NCBI GenBank assembly: GCA_905181585.1
Contig: CAJIYG010000001.1
Coordinates: forward strand, 1 to 64,000
DNA length: 64,000 bases
Source: an uncultured Flavobacteriales bacterium
GTDB taxonomy: Bacteria > Bacteroidota > Bacteroidia > Flavobacteriales > BACL11
Reading direction: 5' to 3'
The notes beneath the pieces were generated by a model that searched no databases, was not told the DNA's origin, and was given only the letters and a program-made list of their open reading frames with translations. The translations under genes were made by a program, and so were the position numbers. Of this stretch, positions 47,947 through 57,598 are shown piece by piece. Every line of letters begins with the position of its first letter. The stretch's first letter is position 1.

Positions 47947-49245
47947 TTAATTAATATCTTCTTCAAAAAACCGTTTCATTCTATCAATAAAACTTCCACT
48001 TTCAGTAGAACTTTCAGATTTAGAATCATCTGAAACAGTAACTTCAGAATCATTTTCTATATTTTCATCTATATTTTTAATCTTTTCAAAACCCTTAAGG
48101 ACTAAACCAACTCCAGTAGAATACATTGGACTTGTCACTTTATCCTTTGAATCATTACCTAAATGTTCGTTTGGGTAACCAATTCTAGATTCTTTTCCTG
48201 TTATAAAAGAAACTAATTGTGATAAATTTTTTATTTGAGAACCTCCTCCTGTTAAAACAATTCCTGTCATTAATTTATTTTCATAGCCAGAGACCTTAAT
48301 CTCATGATATACTAAATCAATAATTTCTTCCATTCTTGCCTTAATAATTTCTGATAAATTCTTTAGTGCTATTTCTTTTGGATCTCTTCCTCTTAATCCT
48401 GGAATTGAAACCATAACATTTTCTTGGTCTTCAGTATACATTGAAGAACCAAACTTTACTTTTAATAACTCTGCTTGCTTTTCTAAAATCGATAAGCCAG
48501 TCTTTATATCCTGAGTTATGATATTTCCTCCAAATGGAATTACTGCAGTATGTCTAATTATCTTATCTAGAAAAATAGCCACATCAGTTGTTCCACCTCC
48601 TATATCTATTAAAACAACTCCTTCCCTTTTCTCATCATCATCAAGAGTTGCAACTGCTGAAGCAAAAGGCTCAAGAATTAACTCTTTAGGATTTAGACCT
48701 GTTTTCTCAACACATCTCATAATATTTCTTACTGCCCCAACTTGAGCAGTTATAACATGAAAATTTGCTTCTAGCTTAACTCCTGCCATTCCCTTTGGGT
48801 CTTGAATACCATCAATGCCATCAACAGTATATTCTTGAGGAATAACGTGTATAACCTCTTCACCAGGAATAGTGATAAGTTTAAACATATTATCTTTTAA
48901 TTTATCTATATCATCTTGACCAATTTCAATTTCAATATTGTCTCTAACAATTTGACCTCTGTGTTGTAAACTTTTTATGTGTTGACCAGCTATACCAACT
49001 ATAACATCTTTTATTTCAAAGTCAATTTTAGATTGAGCTTGATCCAAAGCAATTTTAATTGATTCAACTGTCTTATCTATATTTGCTACAATTCCTCTAG
49101 AAACTCCATTTGAAGGAGCTTTTCCTGTTGAAAGAATTTCAATTTTATTAAATTTATTCTTCAAACCCACAATAATAGAAACCTTGGTTGTTCCAATATC
49201 AAGACCTACAACTATTTGATTATTATTTAATTCTTTTGTTTCCAT
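47947..49245 (-). CDS. ftsA: Cell division protein FtsA
   Basis: This 432-residue actin-like protein tethers FtsZ to the membrane. VVGLDIGTTKVSIIVGL is the phosphate 1 loop, GVVLIDIGGGTTDVAIF is phosphate 2, and GIVLTGGGSQIKNL is the adenosine motif. The end SFIDRMKRFFEED is an amphipathic membrane-targeting helix, preceded by an acidic Ser-rich linker. It stands 17 bp upstream of ftsZ and 3 bp after ftsQ. Length is typical. Confidence 0.97.
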   Translation of the reverse strand: METKELNNNQIVVGLDIGTTKVSIIVGLKNKFNKIEILSTGKAPSNGVSRGIVANIDKTVESIKIALDQAQSKIDFEIKDVIVGIAGQHIKSLQHRGQIVRDNIEIEIGQDDIDKLKDNMFKLITIPGEEVIHVIPQEYTVDGIDGIQDPKGMAGVKLEANFHVITAQVGAVRNIMRCVEKTGLNPKELILEPFASAVATLDDDEKREGVVLIDIGGGTTDVAIFLDKIIRHTAVIPFGGNIITQDIKTGLSILEKQAELLKVKFGSSMYTEDQENVMVSIPGLRGRDPKEIALKNLSEIIKARMEEIIDLVYHEIKVSGYENKLMTGIVLTGGGSQIKNLSQLVSFITGKESRIGYPNEHLGNDSKDKVTSPMYSTGVGLVLKGFEKIKNIDENIENDSEVTVSDDSKSESSTESGSFIDRMKRFFEEDIN

Positions 49246-49248
49246 ATA

Positions 49249-49965
49249 TTAATGTTTTGAACAAATTATTTGATCTTCAAATGCGAGATTTATCTCACTG
49301 TAAAACTGCCAGCCTTTTTTAGGAATAATTCTTTTATAAAAAAGAAACAACTTTTCAAACTTTATATCAATATCGTTTAACCCTCCAAATAAAATTTCAT
49401 TATTTCCAATTCTAGGGATAAGTGTGATTTCTGAATTATAATTTATATACACCTGAGCTATCATAGATTTCAAAAATGGATTTGCAGAAATATATTTAGA
49501 TAATTCACAAAGATCATTTATGTCAATAGAGCTAATATTTCCACTAGCAATTAAACTCCTTGATGTAAAATAACTTGAAAAGGGCATACAGCTACAATCT
49601 TCAGTGATATAAAAGGTTGTATCATTTGTTAAAACTCGTAAGATTGGCTCTCTTGTTTTTATATCTAGAGAAACACCATCTGATAATTCATAAAAAACTT
49701 GATTATTTTTAATATATGGATTATCATTTAATGCCATTTCTATTTGTTGAAGATTAAAAGAGGTCGAATCATAGTAAAATGAACAATCATCATTTAAATA
49801 TTTTTCGACAATATCTTCAGTAATAAAATATTGATTAGTTGAATCTATATTAATTTTTGATATCGAAAAAACATCATTATTAAAACTAATGGAAGTAAAA
49901 GAGATTAAAATGATAAATAAACAAATCATTAATACCCACTTAAATATTTGAATTATTACTGACAT
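49249..49965 (-). CDS. ftsQ: Cell division protein FtsQ
   Basis: This 238-residue bitopic protein has one membrane helix (about residues 8-26, IFKWVLMICLFIILISFTS) and a periplasmic part. SKINIDSTNQYFITEDIVEK begins the POTRA-like domain, and NPYIKNNQVFYELSDGVSLD followed by REPILRV corresponds to the conserved FtsQ/DivIB core. It links early and late division proteins in the periplasm. Sequence identity in this family is low, so the assignment relies on topology, these segments and position between murC and ftsA. It overlaps murC by one base. No ddl gene is located here, unlike in Proteobacteria. Confidence 0.9.
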   Translation of the reverse strand: MSVIIQIFKWVLMICLFIILISFTSISFNNDVFSISKINIDSTNQYFITEDIVEKYLNDDCSFYYDSTSFNLQQIEMALNDNPYIKNNQVFYELSDGVSLDIKTREPILRVLTNDTTFYITEDCSCMPFSSYFTSRSLIASGNISSIDINDLCELSKYISANPFLKSMIAQVYINYNSEITLIPRIGNNEILFGGLNDIDIKFEKLFLFYKRIIPKKGWQFYSEINLAFEDQIICSKH

Positions 49966-51380
49966 TAGTTTAACATATGTTTTATTGGCTCTACCAAAGT
50001 ACTTATATCTCCCGCTCCAAGAGTTACTAAAACATCAATTTCATTTTCACTTAATACATCTAAAACTTCAGATTTATTACAAATTTGTTTTTTTTCATTT
50101 GAGCAGAAATCTAGAATTAAATTAGAATCAACTCCAACTATAGGCTGCTCACGAGCAGGAAAAATATTAGTGATAATTAATTCTTCAGCTATCTTTAGTG
50201 ATGATGCAAATTCCTGCGCAAAATCTTTGGTTCTTGAATATAAATGCGGTTGAAAAACAACAGTAAGTTTTCTTTTCGGAAAAAGCTCTTTAGTAGCCAA
50301 GAGGGTCATCATTATTTCTTTTGGATGATGAGCGTAATCATCTATGTAAACATTTTTAATTGAATCTATATGAACATCAAATCTTCTATTAATACCCTTA
50401 AAATATTTTAAATTTTTTACAATTTCAGTAATATCAATTTTTAAAATCATACAAACTGTTATCGCTGCTAAGGTATTACTAAGATTATGCAGCCCTGGCA
50501 TTGGCAAAATAAATTCATTGACCAAGGGCTTATCTTCAAATAACAACTTCTTTGCTTTGGAACTTAATTCAATATTAAAATTTACAAAAGTCCCATTTCT
50601 TTTAATTTTTTTAGAATATATATCAGATATTGCGACGCTTGAGTAAGTGTATTTGTTTACATGTGTAATATCCTCAAAATTATCACTAATATTTTCCTCT
50701 AAAATTAAACTACCTCCATTTTTTATTTGTTTAGAGAATTGGTGAAATGCAGATTTAATATCCTCAAAATTTTCATAAGTATCTAAATGATCATTATCAA
50801 TAGATGTAATAACAGCGATATCTGGATAAAGCTCTAGAAATGACTTATCAAATTCATCAGCTTCAACTACCAAAACATTTGAATCATTTGATTTGTTAGA
50901 ACAAATGAAATTTGATTTATAATTACGACTTACACCGCCAACAAAACTTGTTAAATTAATGTTAGATTCTTTTAGTAAACATGTTAACAATGCTGAAGTA
51001 GTTGTTTTTCCATGAGTACCCGCAATTGCAATAGTGAAAAATTTTTCACTTATTAATCCTAACACTACAGATCTTTTTTTAAAAACAAAATCTTTAGCAT
51101 TAAAAAAAGAAAATAATGAGTTATTTTCACTTATTGCTGAAGTATAAATAATTAAATTTTCAGAATTATTTTTTTGAAAAATATGTGGAATACAACTTAC
51201 ATCATCATCAAAAAAAACATCAACACCCTCTGATAATAGTTCATCAGTGATTTCTGTTTGATGCTGATCATATCCAAAAACATTTTTGTTTTGTGAATTG
51301 AAAAATCTAGCTAAAGCACTCATTCCGATGCCACCAATACCTAAAAGTAAAATGTTTTTATATTTTTCTATTTTATTCAT
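49965..51380 (-). CDS. murC: UDP-N-acetylmuramate--L-alanine ligase
   Basis: This 471-residue ligase adds L-Ala to UDP-MurNAc. NILLLGIGGIGMSALARFF is the UDP-binding N-terminus, IAIAGTHGKTTTSALLTCLL is the ATP P-loop, and VVEADEFDKSFLELYPDIAV and TSIDNDHLDTYENFEDIKSA are conserved metal and substrate segments. IDDYAHHPKEIMMTLLATKE and FQPHLYSRTKDFAQEF are MurC-specific. It overlaps murG by 8 bp and ftsQ by one base. Confidence 0.97.
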   Translation of the reverse strand: MNKIEKYKNILLLGIGGIGMSALARFFNSQNKNVFGYDQHQTEITDELLSEGVDVFFDDDVSCIPHIFQKNNSENLIIYTSAISENNSLFSFFNAKDFVFKKRSVVLGLISEKFFTIAIAGTHGKTTTSALLTCLLKESNINLTSFVGGVSRNYKSNFICSNKSNDSNVLVVEADEFDKSFLELYPDIAVITSIDNDHLDTYENFEDIKSAFHQFSKQIKNGGSLILEENISDNFEDITHVNKYTYSSVAISDIYSKKIKRNGTFVNFNIELSSKAKKLLFEDKPLVNEFILPMPGLHNLSNTLAAITVCMILKIDITEIVKNLKYFKGINRRFDVHIDSIKNVYIDDYAHHPKEIMMTLLATKELFPKRKLTVVFQPHLYSRTKDFAQEFASSLKIAEELIITNIFPAREQPIVGVDSNLILDFCSNEKKQICNKSEVLDVLSENEIDVLVTLGAGDISTLVEPIKHMLN

Positions 51381-52476
51381 TTAGTATCTTTAAAGCAATT
51401 TCTGCTATAGCATTAGATGAATTCTTCACTTCTAAATCTTTAATATTTTTACTCAAATTATTTTGCAACTCTTTGTTATTAATAAGTGATTCAATTGTAC
51501 TTACAAGTTTATCATTTGCTTGGCTATCATTTACTAGCATAGCAGCATTTTTATTAACCAGTGATTGTGCATTTTTATATTGATGATTTTCTGCAACATT
51601 TGGAGATGGAACTAAAATTATTGGTTTACCAATACAACACAGTTCAGAAATTGCTATAGCTCCAGCTCTTGAAACAATTATATCACAGGCTTTATAAGCT
51701 AAATCCATTCTATTAATGAATTGATAATTTTTAATATTTTTAATATTCAATGCTGACACTATTTTATTTGCTTTCTCATTAAAAGAAATACCAGTTTGCC
51801 AGATTAAATTTATTTTATTTTTCTTAAAAAAATTGATACCATTACTAATTGCCTGATTTATTGTTCTGGCTCCTAGACTTCCTCCAATAATAAGTACTGT
51901 AATTTGATTCTTGTCTAAATCAAAGAAATCATATCCTGTATTTTTTGATAAATTAAAATTGCTAATAATTTCTCTAATTGGATTTCCCGTGAAAAATATT
52001 TTATCTTTTTTAAAAAATCTATTCATATTATCATATGCAACACAAATTTTATCAACATATCGTGACAATATTCTATTAGTTATTCCTGGAAAGGAATTTT
52101 GTTCTTGTATTAGTGTTGGTATTTTACATTTTGAAGAAACATATAAAATTGGACCACTTGCAAAACCACCAGTACCAATAACTAAATCAGGCTTAAAATC
52201 TTTAATTATAAAATAAGATGAAATAAGACTGATTAATAACTTTAAAGGAAACAACAAATTATCAATTGTGAATCTTCTCTGGAATCCACTTATCCATAGT
52301 CCTTTAATATCATATCCATTACTAGGAATTTTTTCCATCTCCATCTTATTTTTTGCTCCAACAAAAAGGAATTGAATATTTTTATTTTTTTTCTCCAAAG
52401 ATTTTGCAATAGCTAATGCAGGAAAGATATGCCCTCCCGAACCGCCACCACTAATTATTACTTTAAGCTGTTTCAT
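51373..52476 (-). CDS. murG: UDP-N-acetylglucosamine--undecaprenyl-PP-MurNAc-pentapeptide transferase
   Basis: This 367-residue GT28 enzyme makes lipid II from lipid I on the inner membrane face. VIISGGGSGGHIFPALAIAK is the first glycine-rich loop. VIGTGGFASGPILY and IQEQNSFPGITNRILSRYVD bind the acceptor, and LIIGGSLGARTINQAIS, SRAGAIAISELCCIGKPIIL and PNVAENHQYKNAQSLVNK bind UDP-GlcNAc. The gene overlaps ftsW by 14 bp, typical of this cluster. Confidence 0.97.
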   Translation of the reverse strand: MKQLKVIISGGGSGGHIFPALAIAKSLEKKNKNIQFLFVGAKNKMEMEKIPSNGYDIKGLWISGFQRRFTIDNLLFPLKLLISLISSYFIIKDFKPDLVIGTGGFASGPILYVSSKCKIPTLIQEQNSFPGITNRILSRYVDKICVAYDNMNRFFKKDKIFFTGNPIREIISNFNLSKNTGYDFFDLDKNQITVLIIGGSLGARTINQAISNGINFFKKNKINLIWQTGISFNEKANKIVSALNIKNIKNYQFINRMDLAYKACDIIVSRAGAIAISELCCIGKPIILVPSPNVAENHQYKNAQSLVNKNAAMLVNDSQANDKLVSTIESLINNKELQNNLSKNIKDLEVKNSSNAIAEIALKILNE

Positions 52477-53599
52477 AATTTCTGTCAGTTGAATCTCTAC
52501 TAATACTCAATACAATCCCAATTGTTATACAGGTAAATAAAATTGATGTACCTCCCATGCTAATTAATGGAAGCGTTTGCCCTGTTACAGGAAAAACTCC
52601 TACAGCAACTAGCATATTAACAAATGCCTGAAGAACAAGACTAAACATCAACCCTATCGATAACAAACCACCAAATAAACTTGAAGTTTTTGAAGCTATT
52701 GCTATTGATCTTTGTAATAATATCAAATACAATAAAATTGGTAAAAACCCTCCAAATAGCAAACCGTACTCCTCCACCATAATAGCAAAAATAAAATCAG
52801 ATGATGAGTAGGGTAAAATATTTCTTTGAGTACTTTTTCCAGGACCTAAACCAGAAAGCCCACCATTGTAAATTGCTACCATGGCTTGTCTTTGCTGATA
52901 ATCTTTATTTAAATCACTTCCATCTGCTTTAATGAAATATGCATCAACTCTACTGATCCAAGTGGCAGACCTAGGCATTATTTTACTTACTGGTTCTGGA
53001 AAAAACTTAGCTGAGGAATATAAAATCATAGATAAAAATATAGCAGAGCCACAAATTCCAAGAATAAATTTACTTCTAACTTTAGCTATGATCATTAATA
53101 CAAGTCCATTAACAAATACTAAAATAGCAGTAGACAAGTTATTTGGAAGAATTAGAAGACACACTATTACTAAAGGAGTTAAAACATATAATAGAAAATA
53201 TTTAAAGGATTTTATTTCCTGCCTATATTTACTTAGCTGCCTAGCCATAAATATTAATACTGCTAGCTTTGCTATATCTGACGGCTGAAACTGCATACCC
53301 CCAAAAGACAACCATCGTGAAGCACCATTAACATTTACTCCCATTACTAATACTAAAATCAATAATAAAAGACTAAAAAAATAGATAATCATTCCAATAT
53401 TAGCAAAATATTTAAATTTGATTTTATGTACTTGATACAAGCAAAAAACACCTAAAATTATTCTAATTAAATGACCAAAGAAATATTTAGCACCTTCCGT
53501 ACTATAAACTAAAAGAACAGATAAAAATGACAAAATAATTACTGTACTCCAGATCCCTCTATCTCCTTTTAAATTAATATTTTTTATAAAATCAAACAT
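52463..53599 (-). CDS. ftsW: Septal peptidoglycan glycosyltransferase FtsW
   Basis: This 378-residue SEDS protein has about ten membrane helices. NGASRWLSFGGMQFQPSDIA and KLAVLIFMARQLSKY contain the conserved W, R and E/D region of the catalytic loop. PNNLSTAILVFVNGLVLMII carries the position of the conserved acidic residue. The extracytoplasmic loop DYQQRQAMVAIYNGGLSGLG and the end PVTGQTLPLISMGGTSILFT are diagnostic. It polymerises lipid II at the division site together with the transpeptidase FtsI encoded upstream. murD ends 9 bp before it. Confidence 0.96.
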   Translation of the reverse strand: MFDFIKNINLKGDRGIWSTVIILSFLSVLLVYSTEGAKYFFGHLIRIILGVFCLYQVHKIKFKYFANIGMIIYFFSLLLLILVLVMGVNVNGASRWLSFGGMQFQPSDIAKLAVLIFMARQLSKYRQEIKSFKYFLLYVLTPLVIVCLLILPNNLSTAILVFVNGLVLMIIAKVRSKFILGICGSAIFLSMILYSSAKFFPEPVSKIMPRSATWISRVDAYFIKADGSDLNKDYQQRQAMVAIYNGGLSGLGPGKSTQRNILPYSSSDFIFAIMVEEYGLLFGGFLPILLYLILLQRSIAIASKTSSLFGGLLSIGLMFSLVLQAFVNMLVAVGVFPVTGQTLPLISMGGTSILFTCITIGIVLSISRDSTDRNYETA

Positions 53600-53607
53600 A
53601 ATTTTTG

Positions 53608-54924
53608 TTATAGGCTTCTTACTTGTTTTTTAAATTCAATCCCTCTCTCTTCAAAATTAGAGTACATATCAAAACTTGCACAAGCTGGAGACAAAAGAAC
53701 AGTATCCCCCGAGCTAGAAATATTATAAGAAATTTCAACAGCTTCTTTCATAGTTGCTGATTCATATATATCACTAATAACATTTTTAAATTCAGATTTA
53801 ATCTTTGCATTATTTTCTCCAAGACAAATAATTGCCCTAACATTATCATTATTAATAATTTTTTTAATTTCAGAATAATCATTGCCCTTATCTACTCCCC
53901 CGAGTATCCAAACACATTTTTTATGCATACTCTCAAGAGCATACCAGGACGCATTTACATTAGTTGCTTTAGAATCATTTATAAAATCAACTCCGTTAAC
54001 AGTAAGAACATACTCTAATCTATGTTCAACATTTTCAAAATCAATCAATGATTGTCTTATAATGGTATCAGAAACATCAAAAACTCTTGCTACCATAGCA
54101 GCAGCCATAGAATTAAATGTATTATGTTTTCCTTGTAATGCTAATTCTTGTATTGTCATTTTATAATTATTTATATTAATATTTATTTTATTCTGATGAA
54201 AGAAACCTCCTTCATCAATCTTATCATTCAAAGAAATTGGAAGCTTCTTTGCCTTTGTATCTACAAATTCTAATTGATCTTGATTATAAATCAAGTAATC
54301 TTGTTCATTCTGGTTAGATGTTATTCTTAATTTAGAAGCTTTATAGGATGAAAAATCATTACTATATCTATCTAAATGATCTGGTGTAATATTTAAAAGC
54401 ACAGCTACATTTGGTTTAAATTTTATTATATCATCTAATTGGAAACTGCTCACTTCAAGCACTACAAAATTGTAATCTCTAATTGCTATTTCATTAGCGA
54501 AACTTACTCCAATATTACCTGCTGTTAAAACATTAAAACCTGCATCTTTTAATATTTTAGAAATTAAAAGAGTTGTAGTGGTTTTACCATTTGTGCCTGT
54601 TACTGCTATAATTTTTGCTTTTGTGTATCTGAATGCAAATTCAATCTCAGAAATTATTGGAATCTTTAGTTCTGTGATTTTTTTAATAATATCAATTGAA
54701 GAAGAAATACCTGGGCTCTTGACAATAAGATCAGAATTGATGATTTTTAACTCAGTGTGACCATTTTCTTCCCATGAAATATTTTTCTGAATTAAAATTC
54801 TTTTAGTTTCAGATTTAATACTTTTAGAATCTGAAACTAAAACATTATAATTTTGTTTTGACGCTAAAATTGCAGCGCCTATGCCACTAATTCCTGAACC
54901 TAATATGACTATGTTAGATTTCAA
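53608..54924 (-). CDS. murD: UDP-N-acetylmuramoylalanine--D-glutamate ligase
   Basis: This 438-residue Mur ligase adds D-Glu. IVILGSGISGIGAAILASKQ begins the UDP domain and [19 protein letters not shown] is the P-loop. LEVSSFQLDDIIKFKPNVAV, LLNITPDHLDRYSNDFSSYK, GKHNTFNSMAAAMVAR and FINDSKATNVNASWYALESM match MurD. VLLSPACASFDMYSNFEERG is the C-terminal substrate motif. It abuts mraY without a gap. Confidence 0.97.
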   Translation of the reverse strand: MKSNIVILGSGISGIGAAILASKQNYNVLVSDSKSIKSETKRILIQKNISWEENGHTELKIINSDLIVKSPGISSSIDIIKKITELKIPIISEIEFAFRYTKAKIIAVTGTNGKTTTTLLISKILKDAGFNVLTAGNIGVSFANEIAIRDYNFVVLEVSSFQLDDIIKFKPNVAVLLNITPDHLDRYSNDFSSYKASKLRITSNQNEQDYLIYNQDQLEFVDTKAKKLPISLNDKIDEGGFFHQNKINININNYKMTIQELALQGKHNTFNSMAAAMVARVFDVSDTIIRQSLIDFENVEHRLEYVLTVNGVDFINDSKATNVNASWYALESMHKKCVWILGGVDKGNDYSEIKKIINNDNVRAIICLGENNAKIKSEFKNVISDIYESATMKEAVEISYNISSSGDTVLLSPACASFDMYSNFEERGIEFKKQVRSL

Positions 54925-56139
54925 TTATCTTAATTTTAATGTTACAATTGTTACAACAGCTAAAAGAATTCCAACAATCCAAAATCTTGTAACAATCTTA
55001 CTTTCGTGAATTCCTAACAATTGATAGTGATGGTGCAGCGGAGCCATTTTGAATATTCTTTTACCTACACCAAGTTTTCTCCTTGTATATTTAAAGTAAC
55101 CTACTTGAAGAAGTACTGATAAATTTTCTATTAAAAATATTCCACAAAGAATTGGAATCATTAGCTCTTTTCTAACTAAGATTGCCACTACAGCAATTAT
55201 TCCACCTAAAGCTAAACTTCCTGTATCACCCATAAAAACCTGAGCAGGGTAAGAGTTGTACCATAAAAAACCAATACAAGAACCAACAAATGCAGACATA
55301 TATATCACTAGTTCTCCAGAGTATGGTATATACATAATATTTAAATAATCAGCTGCTATTATATTACCAGATACATAACAAAATACAGCTAATGTTATTC
55401 CTATAATTGCTGAAACTCCAGTGGCTAAACCATCTAAACCATCAGTCATATTTGCACCATTGGAAACAGCTGTAATTACTAAAACAACAACTAGTACAAA
55501 TAAAATCCAGGCATATTTACTCATACCATCTCCCATCCAAGATGTTAATTTTTGATAATCAAACTCATTATTTTTCAGAAATGGTATTGTAGTTTTAGAA
55601 GATTTCTGAGCTACTTCAACAAACTCATAATTTTGCTGTCCGTTTGAACTAACTAATTTTTCTTTAACAACGATTTGATTATTGAATACCATTACAAGAG
55701 CAACAATTAAACCAATCCCAACTTGGCCTAAAATTTTAAATTTCCCAGCCAAGCCTGCCTTATCTTTTTTAAAAACTTTAATATAATCATCAATAAACCC
55801 AATTAAACCTAGCCAAATAGTAGAGATAATCATTATCAGAATATAAATATTATCTAGTCTAGCAAACAAAATTGTCGGAATCAAGATTGCAGATAAAATA
55901 ATTAGTCCTCCCATTGTTGGAGTTCCTTTTTTACTTTCTTCACCAGCTAATCCTAGCTCTCTAACATCTTCGCCAATCTGCTTCTTTTTTATAAATTTTA
56001 TAATCTTTCCTCCAAAAACAAGAGAAACTAATAATGATGTAATAATGGCAAGTGCTGACCTAAAAGAAATATATTGAAACACTCCAGCTCCAGGCAAATT
56101 ATAATTATTTTCTAAAAACTCAAATATGTAGTAAATCAT
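54925..56139 (-). CDS. mraY: Phospho-N-acetylmuramoyl-pentapeptide transferase
   Basis: This 404-residue ten-helix membrane enzyme makes lipid I from UDP-MurNAc-pentapeptide and undecaprenyl phosphate. [20 protein letters not shown] is the first signature, and [20 protein letters not shown] and [18 protein letters not shown] carry the catalytic aspartates. [20 protein letters not shown] and [20 protein letters not shown] complete the family marks. A soluble insertion of about 45 residues near 160-205 ([20 protein letters not shown]) makes it longer than the Proteobacterial enzyme, as is usual for Bacteroidota. Confidence 0.97.
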   Translation of the reverse strand: MIYYIFEFLENNYNLPGAGVFQYISFRSALAIITSLLVSLVFGGKIIKFIKKKQIGEDVRELGLAGEESKKGTPTMGGLIILSAILIPTILFARLDNIYILIMIISTIWLGLIGFIDDYIKVFKKDKAGLAGKFKILGQVGIGLIVALVMVFNNQIVVKEKLVSSNGQQNYEFVEVAQKSSKTTIPFLKNNEFDYQKLTSWMGDGMSKYAWILFVLVVVLVITAVSNGANMTDGLDGLATGVSAIIGITLAVFCYVSGNIIAADYLNIMYIPYSGELVIYMSAFVGSCIGFLWYNSYPAQVFMGDTGSLALGGIIAVVAILVRKELMIPILCGIFLIENLSVLLQVGYFKYTRRKLGVGKRIFKMAPLHHHYQLLGIHESKIVTRFWIVGILLAVVTIVTLKLR

Positions 56140-56143
56140 TTCT

Positions 56144-57598
56144 TTAATTTTTTAAATTGTTAAATATCTCACGCTTGTCATCAAATCTTTTTTTAATACC
56201 ATTTTCGTCTTGATATTTTTCATGTCCCTTTCCTGAAATCAATATCACATCTTTCTTATTTGCTAGAGCAAAAGCTGTTTTTATTGCAGAACTCCTGTCA
56301 TCTATCACTAAAATTTTATTATTTAACTCTTCATCTAAATCTTCTAGCATATCCGAAACAATTTGCTCTTGTTTTTCGTTTCTAGGGTTATCCTTTGTAA
56401 TTATAACTTTTGAACTATGTAAGCATGCTTGATTAGTCATCTTTGCTCTCTTTGAACGATCCCTTTCTCCACCACATCCAAAAACAGTTATTATTGACTG
56501 TGATTTAGAAGAAATATTTTTTATTGTTTTCAAAACATTAGACATTGCATCATCAGTATGAGCATAATCAAGGATAACAAATACATCTTTATGTGATTTA
56601 AAAACTTCAAACCTTCCTTCTGCTGGCTTTAATAGACTTAGGGATGTTATAATTTCATCACTTGGAATACCAAACAGATGCGCAACAGCAAAAGATGCTA
56701 GAATATTATATGCATTAAATTGGCCAATTAATTTAACCCAAAACTTAATGTTTTCAATCTCCATGAGCATGCCATCAAAATGGTTTTCTATGACTCTAGA
56801 TTTAAAATCTGAATTTGATTTTAAAGAATAAGTGATTTTTTTTGCAATAGCATTCTGAAGCATTATTAAACCATTCTTATCATCCTTATTTGTAATAGCA
56901 AAAGCACCAGAAGATAAATTGGAAAAAAATTGTTGTTTCGAGTCAATATAATTTTTAAAAGTTGAATGATAATCCAAATGGTCGTGAGTAATATTTGAAA
57001 AAACACCTGCATCAAATTCAAGAAATGAAATTCTCTTTTGTACTACAGCATGAGAACTGACTTCCATAAAGCAAAAGGAGCATTTTGCAGCCACCATTTG
57101 AGATAAAAGACGATTTATTTGTAATGGATTTGGGGTTGTATGGGTACTGTCTATAATTAGATCTCCTATTCTATTTTCAATAGTGGAAATAATACCTACT
57201 TGATATCCACAGTTTACAAATATTTGATAAAGAAGATTAACAATTGTTGTTTTTCCATTTGTTCCTGTAACACCAACTAGTTTAATCTTAGAAGAAGGAT
57301 TACCATAAAAATTACTTGACATAATTGACAAGCTATGGCTTGTGTCTTTTACAATAATATAAGTGATAGAATCAACTAAGTTATCAGGTTTTTTTTCACA
57401 CAAGATTACTAAAGCCCCATTATCAATTGCTTGTTGAATAAAATTATGACCATCACTCAATACACCAATTATAGCAATAAACAAATCATTCTTTTTTACT
57501 TTTCTAGAATCAAAACATATTTTAGAGATTGATCTATCTTTCGAACCTACAAGCTCAACTACATCTATATTTAGCACTAAATTATTTAAACTTATCAT
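56144..57598 (-). CDS. murE: UDP-MurNAc-L-Ala-D-Glu--meso-diaminopimelate ligase
   Basis: This 484-residue Mur ligase adds the third peptide residue. [18 protein letters not shown] is the UDP-binding start and [20 protein letters not shown] the P-loop. [20 protein letters not shown] and [20 protein letters not shown] are conserved, and [16 protein letters not shown] is typical. [12 protein letters not shown] contains the DNPR tetrapeptide that selects meso-diaminopimelate, so the wall is of the A1-gamma type. [10 protein letters not shown] near the end binds substrate. It overlaps ftsI by 4 bp. Confidence 0.97.
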   Translation of the reverse strand: MISLNNLVLNIDVVELVGSKDRSISKICFDSRKVKKNDLFIAIIGVLSDGHNFIQQAIDNGALVILCEKKPDNLVDSITYIIVKDTSHSLSIMSSNFYGNPSSKIKLVGVTGTNGKTTIVNLLYQIFVNCGYQVGIISTIENRIGDLIIDSTHTTPNPLQINRLLSQMVAAKCSFCFMEVSSHAVVQKRISFLEFDAGVFSNITHDHLDYHSTFKNYIDSKQQFFSNLSSGAFAITNKDDKNGLIMLQNAIAKKITYSLKSNSDFKSRVIENHFDGMLMEIENIKFWVKLIGQFNAYNILASFAVAHLFGIPSDEIITSLSLLKPAEGRFEVFKSHKDVFVILDYAHTDDAMSNVLKTIKNISSKSQSIITVFGCGGERDRSKRAKMTNQACLHSSKVIITKDNPRNEKQEQIVSDMLEDLDEELNNKILVIDDRSSAIKTAFALANKKDVILISGKGHEKYQDENGIKKRFDDKREIFNNLKN